From Planctomicrobium piriforme (GTDB lineage Bacteria > Planctomycetota > Planctomycetia > Pirellulales > UBA1268), in the NCBI GenBank assembly GCA_945861585.1, contig CAMAVC010000028.1:1-38199 (forward strand): a stretch of 38,199 nucleotides of DNA, in the 5' to 3' direction. The first letter of the stretch is position 1; each line of letters opens with the position of its first letter. The notes below the pieces were generated by a model, which was given only the letters and a program-made list of their open reading frames with translations, searched no databases and had not been told where the DNA came from. Both the position numbers and the translations under genes were made by a program. This document shows positions 25,870 through 35,894 of the stretch, in pieces.

Positions 25870-28196
25870 ATGACCATCATCGACTGGCTCACCATCGCCG
25901 CCGCATTCATCGCCGAGCAGTTGGTCGACGTGCCGGCCGATGCCTCGGCCTGGTGGGCTGTGCTCGGCGGCGTGGGCTGGACGCTGTGGGCGGTCGCGCT
26001 GCGGTGGGCGGGCTCTCGGCTTCCTGCCACGTGGCCGGCCATGCCGCGCGGCGCGGCGGGCGCATCGATCGCGATCCTGGCGGCGGTGCCGCCGCCGGCG
26101 ATTGCCGCCATCGCCGCCTGGCACGGGCTGCCGACGGCCTGCGGCGGCGAGGGCTCGAGCCCCGAAGGACAACTCCTGGCGTGTTTCCGCGGGGTGCTGA
26201 TCGCCATCCTCGCCATTGGCACCTCGGCGAGCGAGACCCGATTCGCCCTGGCGACGACGCTCTTCATGGTGGTGCTCGCGGCGATCGTCAACGACCACCC
26301 GGCGACGGCCGCGGTCAATGCCGGATATGCCGCCGTCGCAGTCGCTGGCCTGATGGCCCGAACGGTGAACCGCGCTGGCGGCTGGTCACTGCCCGGGCCC
26401 GTGGGGCTCGCCGCGTGCCTCGTCGTGGCGGCAACCGTGGCGCTGCTCGGAGGCCAACGCGACGCCTGCGGCCGCGCGCTCGTCGGCTGGCTGCCGCTCT
26501 CCGGCGGTGATTCGTTTGCATTTCCCTGGGCCCGCGACGGCGTCGGCGACGGCGAAGACCTCATGGCGGCGGAGAAAAATCCTCAGGCCACCGGGCCGGT
26601 GAGCTCGGGAGTCTTCGTCGCCAGCCACAAGCCGTCGCTCTACGACCTGTTCAACGATCTCTACGGCGAGCCGCCCAAGCCAAAGAACGAGGAACGGCAG
26701 CGGGCGTTTGGTCTCGGGCCCCAGGAGCTTCCGCCCACCGACCAGCATCTGGCCGACAGCGAGCATGCCGGCCGGGAGTTTTCCACGGTGCGGAAGGCCC
26801 GGTCAGCATCGCGACGGCCCACGAGCGAACTCATCGCGCGGGCGCTCGTGACGCTGACGGGCCCCGCCCCGGCCCATCTCAGGCTGGCCGTCTACGACAC
26901 GTTTGACGGCCGCACATGGCGAGAGGAGGCCTTGCCAGTGACCACCGGGGCCGACTGCAGGCTCGAGCATGCCGGCGGCGATTGGATGCGCTGGCAGGGC
27001 GCGCCGGCCGCGTCTGCATCGCCGGCCGTCGCCGCCGACGTCCACGCGATCACCATCGGTACGGTGCGGACGAACGTCCTGCCGCTGCCGGCGCGGGCCG
27101 ACGCCTTACGGATCGACAAGATCGACCGGGCCGACTTCTTCCGCACGCCCGCTGCCGACATCGTCACACTCGACGGCATCGAGGCGACGGCCGGCACCGT
27201 CGTGCATGCCCGGAGCCAGCCAGGGGGCGTCGATGCCACGGGGGTGATCGCGGTCACCGTGCCGCCGGCGGTGGATGCCGCGTGCCGCGATGGCTCGCCG
27301 GCCTGGGCGGGCGACGTGCTCGATGCCTGGCAGATCGAGCGCGATCCCGCGGCGGTGGGCTGGCCGCACGTGGCACGGGTCGTGGCCGAGCTCCATCGGC
27401 GGATCATCCGCGACGACGCGGCCAGCCCGCCCGACGACTGCCCCGACACGCTGCACCACGTGCTCACCGTGTCGCACCGCGGACGCACCTACGACTTTGC
27501 GGGCGCCGCGGCGATCCTGCTGCGGTCGTGCGGCTATGCCACGAGGCTCGTCGGCGGATTGCATGTGTCGGGCTACCGCCGCGACGTCCGGTCGCGCCGG
27601 CTCGTCGCCACCGCGGATGACGCCCACGTGTGGGTGGAGCTCCGCGACGCATCGGGCTGCTGGATCCCGCTCGAGCCCACCCCGGGCTATCGACTGCGGC
27701 CGCCGACGGTGCCGTGGACGACCCGGGTTGTGAATGGCCTGGGCGCGGTGGCCGAGTGGGCCCGCGCATGGGCGTGGTCGCTCGTGGCGGCTTGCACGGT
27801 GCTCGCGCTCCTGGTCACTGCCATCCGCGTGGGGTGGCGGGCATGCGTCGATGCCGCGACGACCGCCTGGTGGCGACGGGAGCTTCGCCACGGTGGCTGC
27901 CCGATGCTGAAGACCTGGCAGCTGCTCGCCTGGCGGGCATGGCTTGCAGGCTGCCCGAAGCGAGCGCACGAGACGCTTCGCGACTGGCATCGACGGACGC
28001 TCGAGCCAGCCGTGCACACAACCACGCTGCGAGCGTTTCTCACCTGCTTCGAGCGGGCCGCCTACGGGCCGGCGACGCCCGCCGACCGCTCGCACCACCA
28101 CTACCGCATCGCCGAGGCCACAGCCGCCGTCGTCACCGTCGACCGACTCCGCGGCCCCGCGCACGGCAGTCGTTCAGCCACCCAGGAGGCCCGCCG

Positions 28197-28212
<16 letters not shown>
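25870..28212 (+). CDS. Transglutaminase-like membrane protein lacking the catalytic Cys
   Basis: A 780-residue protein. About six hydrophobic helices occupy residues 1-210, followed by a long exposed region and a transglutaminase-like core at about 520-610, one more helix (WAWSLVAACTVLALLVTAI, about 640-660), and a C-terminal cytoplasmic tail with DUF4129-like features. In the core, the segment that normally holds the nucleophile reads RGRTYDFAGAAAILLRSCGY, with Thr540 where Cys is expected. The His (DDAHVWVEL, His586) and acidic residue (PLEPTPGY, Glu602) are kept. It therefore cannot use the usual thiol mechanism and may be a pseudo-enzyme that binds peptide or protein. It starts one base after the DUF58 stop and its end overlaps moxR by 16 bases. 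Confidence 0.8.
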
Positions 28213-29168
<956 letters not shown>

Positions 29169-29198
29169 GCAGGTCTGCATCTTCAAAAGGAGAAAGCG

Positions 29199-30794
29199 AT
29201 GGAAGCGAACGAGTGGCTGGTGCCGGCCATTGGAGCCGCGTGTCGGGCCGTGGCGGCGGCGGCGAATGCCGCGCCGACGGTGCTCTGCGGGCTCATCGTG
29301 GCGGCCGTCATCCGACAGCTCTTCGGTCCGGCGCTCACGCAGCGGCTCCTGGCCGCCGGTTCGTGGCGGTCGCTCGTGCGGGCCTGGCTGCTCGGCATGC
29401 TTCTTCCCGTCTGCTCGATCGGCGCGATTCCCGTGGCGCGGGAACTCCGCCGGGCCGGCTTGGCCGGCGGCGCGGTGCTGGCATTCGCCGTCTCGGCGCC
29501 GCTCTTCAATCCGATCTCGCTGCTCTACGGTCTCACGCTCTCACATCCGCTCGTGATCGTCGGCTTCGCCCTGGCGTCGATGGTGGTCGTGACCGTCGTA
29601 GGACTCGCCTGGGAACGGTTGGGCGGTGCGGAGGAGCTTCCGGCCGCGGCCGGCGAGCCGACGATCCCGCCCGGCTGGCGGCGGGCGGCCGCCCTCGGGC
29701 TGACAGCAGCCCGCGACGCGGCGGGGCCGACCGCCGGCTACGCCGCGATCGCACTCGTCGGGGTCGGCATCCTTGCGGCGTGCCTGCCCTATGGCAGCCT
29801 GCAGCGGTCGATGAAGGCGTTCGATCCCTGGGCGCCGCCCCTGATGGCGGCGGTCGGCACGCCGGCCTTTCTCACGCCGACCGACGCGATGATGCAGGTC
29901 GGGTCGATGTTCGACCACGGCAACTCGGTCGGCGCAGCCTACGTGCTCCTGTCGGTGGGGGCGGGCTTGAATCTCGGCCTCATCGCCTGGGCGTGGCGGT
30001 CGTGGGGCGGGCAGCGGACGCTCCGCTGGCTCGGACTCTTCTTCGGCACGGTGCTGCTCGTGGCCGCGGCGATCGAACGGCCGCTGTCGTTTCGGGATTC
30101 ACCCCCTGAAGACCACACGCATGCCTTCGACGTATTCTGTATGCCGTTTCCGCCCGAGACGGCCGACCCGGTGGGCCGCAGCATCACCCTGCTTGCCGAC
30201 CGTGTCCCGGCGCACGCGTGGGCCGCCCTCGGCCTGCTTGGCGGCTTGGCGGCTGCTGGGGCCGCACTCGCGATCTTCGATCCGCAGCGCAGGCTCGAAT
30301 CGCGGCTCGAGCGGGTGGCCACGGCCAACGGGCCCGCGCGTGGCCGCTCGCTCGACGTGACGGTGCCGGCGCCGGTGCTTGGCGCCGTGCTCCTCGCCGG
30401 GCTCGTCGCGCTCAGCGGCGCGGCGGCCTATCTGTACTATCCGGATCTGCCCACCTGCCTCGAGGATCTGCGGACGGTCGAGATGGAGACCCACTCGGCC
30501 GCCCTCGCCGGCGACAAGCGCCGCACGCAGGTCTGGATCGCGGCCTGGGAGGATCTCGTGCGGCGCACGGAGGTGGGCCTCTGGATCCGCCGTGGTTCCG
30601 TCAGCCGCGAGATGACGGCCGCCGCCGAGACGCTCCGCGAACGGATCGAGGCGTTGGAGCACGCCGTGCTCGATCCGGAGGAGATCGACCGCGAGCACGT
30701 GGCCGCGGAGCTCAAGCAGGTGCTCGCCGCCGGCCGCGCCCACCGAGCGGCCCTGCAGGCGGCGTGTGCGGCGGGCTGCCCTTCGGGGGGCTGA
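29199..30794 (+). CDS. YraQ/DUF318-type permease with long C-terminal helical extension
   Basis: A 531-residue protein. Residues of about 15-300 carry some eight hydrophobic helices and the family's signature LPVCSIGAIPVARELRRAGL followed by FAVSAPLFNPISL, close to the PVCSCG and AAPxxNP motifs of YraQ/ArsP-type permeases. A loop rich in His, Cys and acid (EDHTHAFDVFCMPFPP) is followed by further helices, then a charged helical C-terminus (ERVATANG, AAAETLRERIEALEHA). The second Cys of CxCG is replaced by Ile. Family members export arsenicals or are uncharacterised; a metal or metalloid substrate is inference from this operon's operator. It converges on the COG0523 gene with three bases between stops. 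Confidence 0.78.
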   Translation: MEANEWLVPAIGAACRAVAAAANAAPTVLCGLIVAAVIRQLFGPALTQRLLAAGSWRSLVRAWLLGMLLPVCSIGAIPVARELRRAGLAGGAVLAFAVSAPLFNPISLLYGLTLSHPLVIVGFALASMVVVTVVGLAWERLGGAEELPAAAGEPTIPPGWRRAAALGLTAARDAAGPTAGYAAIALVGVGILAACLPYGSLQRSMKAFDPWAPPLMAAVGTPAFLTPTDAMMQVGSMFDHGNSVGAAYVLLSVGAGLNLGLIAWAWRSWGGQRTLRWLGLFFGTVLLVAAAIERPLSFRDSPPEDHTHAFDVFCMPFPPETADPVGRSITLLADRVPAHAWAALGLLGGLAAAGAALAIFDPQRRLESRLERVATANGPARGRSLDVTVPAPVLGAVLLAGLVALSGAAAYLYYPDLPTCLEDLRTVEMETHSAALAGDKRRTQVWIAAWEDLVRRTEVGLWIRRGSVSREMTAAAETLRERIEALEHAVLDPEEIDREHVAAELKQVLAAGRAHRAALQAACAAGCPSGG

Positions 30795-30797
30795 TCG

Positions 30798-32099
30798 TCA
30801 GCGAGAGCGATCGTCCTCGACCACCGTGTCGTCATCGCCGTCGTCGGCGATCCGCCAGGCAGGGAACGGATCGTCGAACTCGAGCCAGCCATCGGGGCCG
30901 AGGGCCATTTCGGCGTCGGTGAGGCAGCAGCCTTCCAACCGCGCGAGCAGATCCGGCGCGAGCTTGGCCCCGATCACGACCAGCTCCTGCTGCCGATCCC
31001 CCCAGGGCTCCTCCCAGATCGCCTCGATGTCGTCGGCGTCGAGGTCCTCGGGCCACTCCTCCTCGGGTGCCGTCGCGAGCCAGGATCCGCCCGGCTGGAG
31101 GCTCGATACGACGCCCGCGCTCGACCAAATCCCGGCCCAGGCGTGGCGGGTGGCGAGCCAGAGAAAGCCCTTGGAGCGGATCACACCTTTGAAGGCCGAC
31201 CCGGTGACGAGATCCCAGAAGCGCTGGGGATGGAGCGGCCGCCGCGATTGGAACACGCAGCTCGAGAGCCCGTATTCCTCCGTCTCCGGAATGTGCGTGC
31301 CCGGAGCCTCGGCGAGCCATCCCGGGTGGCTCGCGGCATGTTCCATGTCGAACGCCTTTGTGCCGAGCACCGTCGTCAGCGGCACCGTGCCATGCGCGGC
31401 GCGGAGGATCGTCGCGGCCGGGTTGAGTTTCTTGAGGATCGCCTCGAGATAGGCGACGTCGTCGGCCGCGACGAGATCCGTCTTGTTGATCACGAGGACG
31501 TTCGCGAATTCAACCTGATCGACCAGCAATTGCACGAGGTCGCGCGAGTCATTGTCGTCGAGGCCGACGCCACGGTCGCGCAGTTCGTCGCGTGAGCAGT
31601 AGTCGTCGAGAAAGTTGCGGGCATCGACGACGGTCACGAGCGTATCGAGCCGGGCGAGCGCCGACAGGCTCTCCCCCTGCTCATCGGTGAAGGTGAAGGT
31701 TTCGGCGACAGGCAGCGGTTCGGAGATGCCCGTGCTCTCCACGAGCAGGTAGTCGAATCGCCCCTCCCGCGCGATCCGGGCCACCTCCTCGAGCAGGTCT
31801 TCGCGCAGCGTGCAGCAGATGCAACCGTTGGAGAACTCGACGAGTTTTTCCTCGGTGCGGCTGAGCTTCGCAGCCGGCGTGGCGAGCGGGCTGCCCACGA
31901 GTTGGGCGTCGATGTTCACCTCGCTCATGTCGTTGACGATCACCGCGACCCGCAGCCCCTCGCGGTTGGCGAGGATGTGGTTCAAGAGCGTGGTCTTGCC
32001 GGCCCCGAGGAAGCCGGAGAGGACGGTGACGGGGAGGCGGCGGTCGGCAGTGGCCTGCGGAACGGCGGGGCTGGGATCGCTGGCGGGTTCGTGCGACAT
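30798..32099 (-). CDS. COG0523 metal-chaperone GTPase, ZigA/YciC type
   Basis: A 433-residue CobW-like G3E GTPase. The start at 32099 has AGGAG about eight bases upstream. Walker A is GFLGAGKTT (29-37). The metal-binding CxCC motif is [11 protein letters not shown] (Cys93, Cys95, Cys96). Base recognition is INKTD and the switch is [11 protein letters not shown]. The C-terminal CobW_C domain ends [14 protein letters not shown] and [18 protein letters not shown], the form seen in ZigA/YciC proteins, which deliver zinc to target enzymes under zinc limitation in other bacteria and are Zur-repressed. An acidic tail [12 protein letters not shown] follows. It has its own operator (site 3) 60 bases upstream. 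Confidence 0.93.
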   Translation of the reverse strand: MSHEPASDPSPAVPQATADRRLPVTVLSGFLGAGKTTLLNHILANREGLRVAVIVNDMSEVNIDAQLVGSPLATPAAKLSRTEEKLVEFSNGCICCTLREDLLEEVARIAREGRFDYLLVESTGISEPLPVAETFTFTDEQGESLSALARLDTLVTVVDARNFLDDYCSRDELRDRGVGLDDNDSRDLVQLLVDQVEFANVLVINKTDLVAADDVAYLEAILKKLNPAATILRAAHGTVPLTTVLGTKAFDMEHAASHPGWLAEAPGTHIPETEEYGLSSCVFQSRRPLHPQRFWDLVTGSAFKGVIRSKGFLWLATRHAWAGIWSSAGVVSSLQPGGSWLATAPEEEWPEDLDADDIEAIWEEPWGDRQQELVVIGAKLAPDLLARLEGCCLTDAEMALGPDGWLEFDDPFPAWRIADDGDDDTVVEDDRSR

Positions 32100-32158
32100 G
32101 GCCAAAGCTCCTGAGGAGATGCGGCGGGATTGCCGCAGACTTCGGGATGCTGCCATAG

Positions 32159-32175
32159 ATGCAACAGAGTTGCAA
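32159..32175 (-). promoter_or_regulatory. ATGCAA-N5-TTGCAA operator (site 3) upstream of the COG0523 gene
   Basis: ATGCAACAGAGTTGCAA is one base from the full palindrome. It lies between the photolyase stop and the COG0523 start, 60 bases before the latter. This is the site that gives the motif its likely meaning, since COG0523 genes of this type are usual Zur targets. Confidence 0.65.
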
Positions 32176-32185
32176 GTAGGTGGGC

Positions 32186-33742
32186 CTATGCCAGGCCGTC
32201 TCGAAGCGTGTCCGCTTGGCGGCGGATCGCCTTGAGGTCGGCGGCCGGCTTGCGGTCGAGATTCTTGAGCTGCATCGTCATCCGCTGATTTTTCCGCAGG
32301 AGCTTTTCGTGGCGGGCGAGGAAGTCCCAGTAGAGCGTCGTGAAGGGGCAGGCGTCGGGGCCGCTTGCGACCTTCGGCTTGTAGCGGCAGCCTGTGCAAG
32401 CGTTGCTCATCCGGTCGAGGTAGGCGCCGGTCGCGCAGTAGGGTTTCGAGGCCATCACGCCGCCGTCGGCGAACTGGCTCATGCCGAGCGTGTTCGGCAG
32501 TTCCACCCACTCGACGGCGTCGACGTACACGGCGAGATACCAGCGGTGCACGTCCTCGGGCTTGATGCCCGCGAGGAGCGCGAAGAGCCCGGTCACCATG
32601 AGCCGCTGGATATGGTGGGCATAGCCGTATTCGAGCGTCTGGGTGAGGGCGTCCTGGAGGCAGTTCATGTCCGTCGCGCCCGTCCAGTAGAAGTTCGGCA
32701 GCGGCCGATCGGCGCCGAGGGCGTTGCGGCGTTCATACTCCGGCATGAAGTGCCAGTAGACGCCACGGACATACTCGCGCCAGCCGATGACCTGGCGAAT
32801 GAAGCCCTCCACAGCCTCGAGCGGGGCCTGGCCGGCACGGTACGCCCGCTCAGCACCCGCCACGACGTCGCGTGGATCGAGCAGCTTCATGTTCAGCGCC
32901 TGTGCGAGCCGCGAGTGGTAGAGCCACGGCTCGCCGGTCCAGATCGCGTCTTGATACCGGCCGAAGTTCGCGAGCCGGTGCGTCAGAAAATCATCGAGGG
33001 CTTGGCGGGCATCGGCGGGCGTCACGGGCCAGTCGAAGTTCGCGAGGCTGCCGGGGTGCGATGCAAACCGGGTGTTCACGAGATCGATGACGCCGCGCGT
33101 GATCGCGTCGGGCGTGAATCGCGTCGGCTGCGGGAGGCGGCCCGGGCCCGACTTCGGAAATGCTCCGCGGTTGTCGGCATCGAAGTTCCATTGGCCGCCC
33201 GCCGGCTCGCCGTCGTCCATGAGCACGCCGAATTTTTCCCGCAGCGGCCGGTAGAAGTATTCGAGCCGCAGTTGCTTGCGGCCCTTTGCATGGGCGGCGA
33301 ATGCGTCGCGCGACGAGAAGAAGTGACGATCGGGCCGGATCTCGAGCGGCAGGCCGGCAGCCTGGGCCGTGGCCTCGAGGGCGTGCTGCACCCGCCACTC
33401 ACCTGGCTCGGTGACGACGAGCCTGGCGGGGGAGCGGCCGGCTGTGCGGGCCGCGGCGAGGCTGGCCGCGAGCGCGGCGGCGAGCGAGGCGGGCTCGCGA
33501 GCGGTGGCCGTGGCGGGAAGTTCGCGGTAGTCGAGGGCCACGCCGTCGGCCGTGAGGCGGTCGCGAAAATGCCGCATCCCCGCGAGAAACACGGTGATCC
33601 GGGCCTTGTGGGTCCAGACGTGGGTCGATTCCTCGGCCACCTCGGCCATCCAAACACGGTCGCGGGAGCGGTCGAAGCCGTCGAAGGCGCTGCTCCCCCG
33701 GTCCAGCTGGTCGCCAAGCACGAGGATGAGATTGCCAGTCAT
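32186..33742 (-). CDS. Cryptochrome/photolyase family protein of the iron-sulfur (FeS-BCP, PhrB-like) class
   Basis: A 518-residue protein, the size of bacterial (6-4) photolyases. N-terminal [20 protein letters not shown] is the antenna-domain start of this class. The C-terminal FAD domain contains [16 protein letters not shown] and [12 protein letters not shown], then [18 protein letters not shown], and ends in [10 protein letters not shown] and [12 protein letters not shown]. The cysteines in DMNC, ACTGC and ACPF are positioned for the 4Fe-4S cluster that defines the class. It probably repairs (6-4) photoproducts with light. The start is ATG 33742. It precedes the COG0523 gene on the same strand but that gene has its own operator. 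Confidence 0.92.
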   Translation of the reverse strand: MTGNLILVLGDQLDRGSSAFDGFDRSRDRVWMAEVAEESTHVWTHKARITVFLAGMRHFRDRLTADGVALDYRELPATATAREPASLAAALAASLAAARTAGRSPARLVVTEPGEWRVQHALEATAQAAGLPLEIRPDRHFFSSRDAFAAHAKGRKQLRLEYFYRPLREKFGVLMDDGEPAGGQWNFDADNRGAFPKSGPGRLPQPTRFTPDAITRGVIDLVNTRFASHPGSLANFDWPVTPADARQALDDFLTHRLANFGRYQDAIWTGEPWLYHSRLAQALNMKLLDPRDVVAGAERAYRAGQAPLEAVEGFIRQVIGWREYVRGVYWHFMPEYERRNALGADRPLPNFYWTGATDMNCLQDALTQTLEYGYAHHIQRLMVTGLFALLAGIKPEDVHRWYLAVYVDAVEWVELPNTLGMSQFADGGVMASKPYCATGAYLDRMSNACTGCRYKPKVASGPDACPFTTLYWDFLARHEKLLRKNQRMTMQLKNLDRKPAADLKAIRRQADTLRDGLA

Positions 33743-33836
33743 GGGCGTTACCCTACCCGAAGGACATGCGTTCTCCAGACCGCCAAGAGCCAGAACACCC
33801 CCGGTTCGAGGGGATTTTGGACACGGCTCCCGTTTG

Positions 33837-33864
33837 TTGACCCGGCTTGCGGACCGGGTATCAT
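33837..33864 (+). promoter_or_regulatory. Sigma-70-type promoter reading into a gene-free stretch
   Basis: TTGACC (33837-33842), 16 bases, then TATCAT (33859-33864). The spacer holds CCCGG/CCGGG arms. There is no ORF of substance downstream before 34141. Confidence 0.5.
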
Positions 33865-33865
33865 C

Positions 33866-33882
33866 ATGCAATCGGAATGCAG
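33866..33882 (+). promoter_or_regulatory. Weak TTGCAA-type operator (site 4) at the predicted transcription start
   Basis: ATGCAATCGGAATGCAG keeps TGCAA and TGCA at the right spacing but differs at three outer or inner T/A positions. It lies just after the -10 element, as at site 1. Weaker than the other three copies. Confidence 0.35.
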
Positions 33883-33942
33883 GTGACGATCGCCGCGGGC
33901 GAACCCTCCGTTCCATCCATCGAGAAACGCTCGTGATGGCCT

Positions 33943-34008
33943 GCTGAATCGGTCGCGGACACCCCCGGTGCTGCTGGGAGGTTGTCGTCGCGAACTACTC
34001 GATTCAGC
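33943..34008 (+). ncRNA. Candidate structured RNA between the photolyase and pseudopilin genes
   Basis: A perfect 9-bp stem (GCTGAATCG with CGATTCAGC) encloses TCGCG/CGCGA and a C-run/G-run stem, giving a three-tier fold, followed by GTCTTTC. A further perfect 8-bp tetraloop hairpin (GCCGCCGG-GCTT-CCGGCGGC) is at 34036-34055. A promoter lies 80 bases upstream. I do not recognise a known RNA family. It could be a small RNA or the structured leader of 34141. Confidence 0.4.
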
Positions 34009-34108
34009 GTCTTTCGCCGTCATGTCTCCCCTGCTGCCGCCGGGCTTCCGGCGGCGTGTGTCGTGGGGCAGGAATAACGGCATCGATGTCCCGGGCCCAT
34101 CACATGAC

Positions 34109-34136
34109 TTGACACCAGACGCAACACGAGTACTCT
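34109..34136 (+). promoter_or_regulatory. Possible promoter of the pseudopilin/PEP-CTERM pair
   Basis: A perfect -35 TTGACA (34109-34114) and, 16 bases on, a poor -10 TACTCT (34131-34136) that abuts operator site 2. Confidence 0.4.
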
Positions 34137-34152
34137 TGCAATGAAGTTGCAC
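34136..34152 (+). promoter_or_regulatory. TTGCAA-N5-TTGCAC operator (site 2)
   Basis: TTGCAATGAAGTTGCAC, one base from the full palindrome and sharing TACTCTTGCAA with site 1. It overlaps the longest start codon of the pseudopilin-like gene (34141). Confidence 0.6.
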
Positions 34153-34851
34153 ATGCACTCCAATCGCAGATCTATGGCGGCCCCCGCATTCACCCTCGTC
34201 GAGTTGCTCGTCGTGATCGCCATCATTGGTGTCCTCGTCGGCCTCCTGCTGCCCGCCGTGCAAGCGGCCCGGGCGTCGGCCCGGCGATCGCAGTGCGCCA
34301 ACAACATGCGGCAGGTGGGCTTGGCGATGGGGCTGTTTTGCGAAGCCCACAAAGGCCGCTTCCCCGAGACGTCGCACAACGACGCGAACGACGAGCAGCT
34401 CTCCTGGATCTACACCGTTGCGCCGTTCATGGAAAGCGTTGACGCGGTCCGGATTTGCCCTGATGACGCGAAGGGTGCGGAGCGCCTGCGGGCACGGCTC
34501 TCCAGCTACGTCATGAACGTCTATCTCACCGATGAGGGCGGCCCAGGATTGGTGACGAATCGAAATAAATTACAGGCCACCTCGAAGACGCTTGCGTTGT
34601 TCGAGATCGCCGACTCGAAGGCGGCGATCATCGAAAACGACCATGTCCACAACCAGGCGTGGTTCACGCTGTCGAACATCGCTGCGAGACGCGTGTTTCA
34701 GTGGATCGAAGGGGACATGGCGACACGGCGGCATGCCGAGGGAACGCACCTGCTGTACGCCGACTGGAGAGTGGAGTTCGTGCCCGCGACGACGATCGAG
34801 TCATGGGCCACCACGCAGTCCCAAACCGACAATTTCTGCCTGCCCAAGTGA
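34141..34851 (+). CDS. Short DUF1559-type pseudopilin-like protein
   Basis: A protein of up to 236 residues. The type IV prepilin leader and helix are clear: [20 protein letters not shown], cleaved before Phe. The block [20 protein letters not shown] is typical of planctomycete DUF1559 proteins, and the C-terminal [17 protein letters not shown] corresponds to their H-x9-DG motif but with Asp-Trp in place of Asp-Gly. It is shorter than the usual 300 or more residues, lacking part of the middle domain. DUF1559 proteins are abundant and poorly understood cell-surface proteins. The ATG at 34141 overlaps operator site 2, so ATG 34153 or 34174, both preserving the leader, may be the real start. It is 34 bases upstream of the PEP-CTERM gene. 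Confidence 0.82.
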   Translation: MKLHMHSNRRSMAAPAFTLVELLVVIAIIGVLVGLLLPAVQAARASARRSQCANNMRQVGLAMGLFCEAHKGRFPETSHNDANDEQLSWIYTVAPFMESVDAVRICPDDAKGAERLRARLSSYVMNVYLTDEGGPGLVTNRNKLQATSKTLALFEIADSKAAIIENDHVHNQAWFTLSNIAARRVFQWIEGDMATRRHAEGTHLLYADWRVEFVPATTIESWATTQSQTDNFCLPK

Positions 34852-34885
34852 TGCAATGACCATTCTTTCTCGTGGAGAAGCAACC

Positions 34886-35779
34886 ATGTTCCGCATCGTT
34901 CAGCGACCCATGTTGGCAACGTGTTTCTTGGCATGTGTCGCTGCGAGCGCACGTGCGGAGGAGATTCATTACGACGTCTTTGTCACCTCCAGCGGCACCA
35001 GCCTCGTGATCGGTGGTTATGACGACGTCAACACCGTCGCCGTGATCCCGGCAGAGCAGCTGCGGGTCTTCGGTGGGGAGGTCGTCGGATCCGGTACCGC
35101 GGGTCCGTACGTCAGCGATGCGCCTGGCGAACCTGGCTTTCGAGCCAGTCCCCAAGCGTCCCTGAACAACCCTTCGCTTACGACGCCGGCGAACACCTAC
35201 ACCGCGCTCACTGGTTCGGCAGCGTTGACCTTCACCTTCGAGCCGATGACGATCGGCGCGCAGACCAAGAATCTTTTCTTTTGGGACGGGGCGGATGCTG
35301 TGTCGTTTGCTCCGGTGGCATCAGGCGTCTCGCTATCACTTGTAAAACAGGGTGGCAGTGGGTGGACAGCCTCGATCAATGGCGATTCGGCAGGGGTAAT
35401 TGCTGGAAACACGATTCAGGTGACCGGATCCACCACGGGGAGTGTCCACACGCATCTCTTCACGTCGATCGACGATGCGGGCGCCGCGCCCGCGCAGGGC
35501 TTTTACCTCTACTCGCTCCAAATGCACATGAACGGCTACGCCTCGTCCGACCCGCTGTACTTCGTGTTCGGGGCGCTCGACCCGCTGAGCCTGCCGCCGC
35601 AGTTCGCCGACCTTGCCGCCTTCGAGGAAGCGCACGGGCTGGCGGAGGGCTGGGTCGAAACCAACCTCGTGGCCCCGGTGCCCGAGCCTTCGGCGCTGGC
35701 GTTGGCGGGCATCGGTCTGGCGGCGGTCGGAGTTGGGGCCCTGCGTCGCCGGGCCCGGTCGAGTGGCAAAACCGGCTGA
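34886..35779 (+). CDS. PEP-CTERM sorting-domain surface protein
   Basis: A 297-residue exported protein. The ATG at 34886 has GGAGAAG upstream; the signal peptide (MLATCFLACVAASARA) precedes EEIHYDVFV. The body is a beta-rich region with TGSVHTHLFTSIDDAG and GFYLYSLQMHMNGYASSDPL, then an acidic/alpha stretch. The C-terminus is a classic PEP-CTERM: VPEPSALALAGIGLAAVGVG followed by ALRRRARS, recognised and cleaved by an exosortase. I recall similar HxH...GxYLxxLQ...SSDPxxxVF proteins in cyanobacteria and planctomycetes, but not a proven function. With operator site 2 upstream, a metal-related surface role is inferred. Confidence 0.88.
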   Translation: MFRIVQRPMLATCFLACVAASARAEEIHYDVFVTSSGTSLVIGGYDDVNTVAVIPAEQLRVFGGEVVGSGTAGPYVSDAPGEPGFRASPQASLNNPSLTTPANTYTALTGSAALTFTFEPMTIGAQTKNLFFWDGADAVSFAPVASGVSLSLVKQGGSGWTASINGDSAGVIAGNTIQVTGSTTGSVHTHLFTSIDDAGAAPAQGFYLYSLQMHMNGYASSDPLYFVFGALDPLSLPPQFADLAAFEEAHGLAEGWVETNLVAPVPEPSALALAGIGLAAVGVGALRRRARSSGKTG

Positions 35780-35866
35780 GTTTTTGGTTTTTTCGGCACG
35801 GTTAGCGCAGCCCGCCACGTGCGGTTCTCTTTGGTAGAGAGGCACTTGCCCAAATGCTTGGCGGGC
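35780..35866 (+). other. T-rich tail and nested hairpin before the sigma-factor gene
   Basis: Directly after the PEP-CTERM stop comes GTTTTTGGTTTTTTCGG, a possible termination tract without a strong preceding hairpin. Then 35810-35866 forms a long stem (GCCCGCCA with TGGCGGGC), inside it GTGC/GCAC and TTCTCT/AGAGAG around a TTGGT loop. It ends 28 bases before the sigma-factor start and may be a leader structure. Confidence 0.4.
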
Positions 35867-35894
35867 CTCTCGGCAGTCATGCCAGGAGGCAGCC

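Noticed and set aside
32186-33742. Photolyase as a member of the predicted zinc regulon
   Set aside because: The only nearby site is the weak one at 33866, which faces the opposite promoter and is 124 bases from the start codon.
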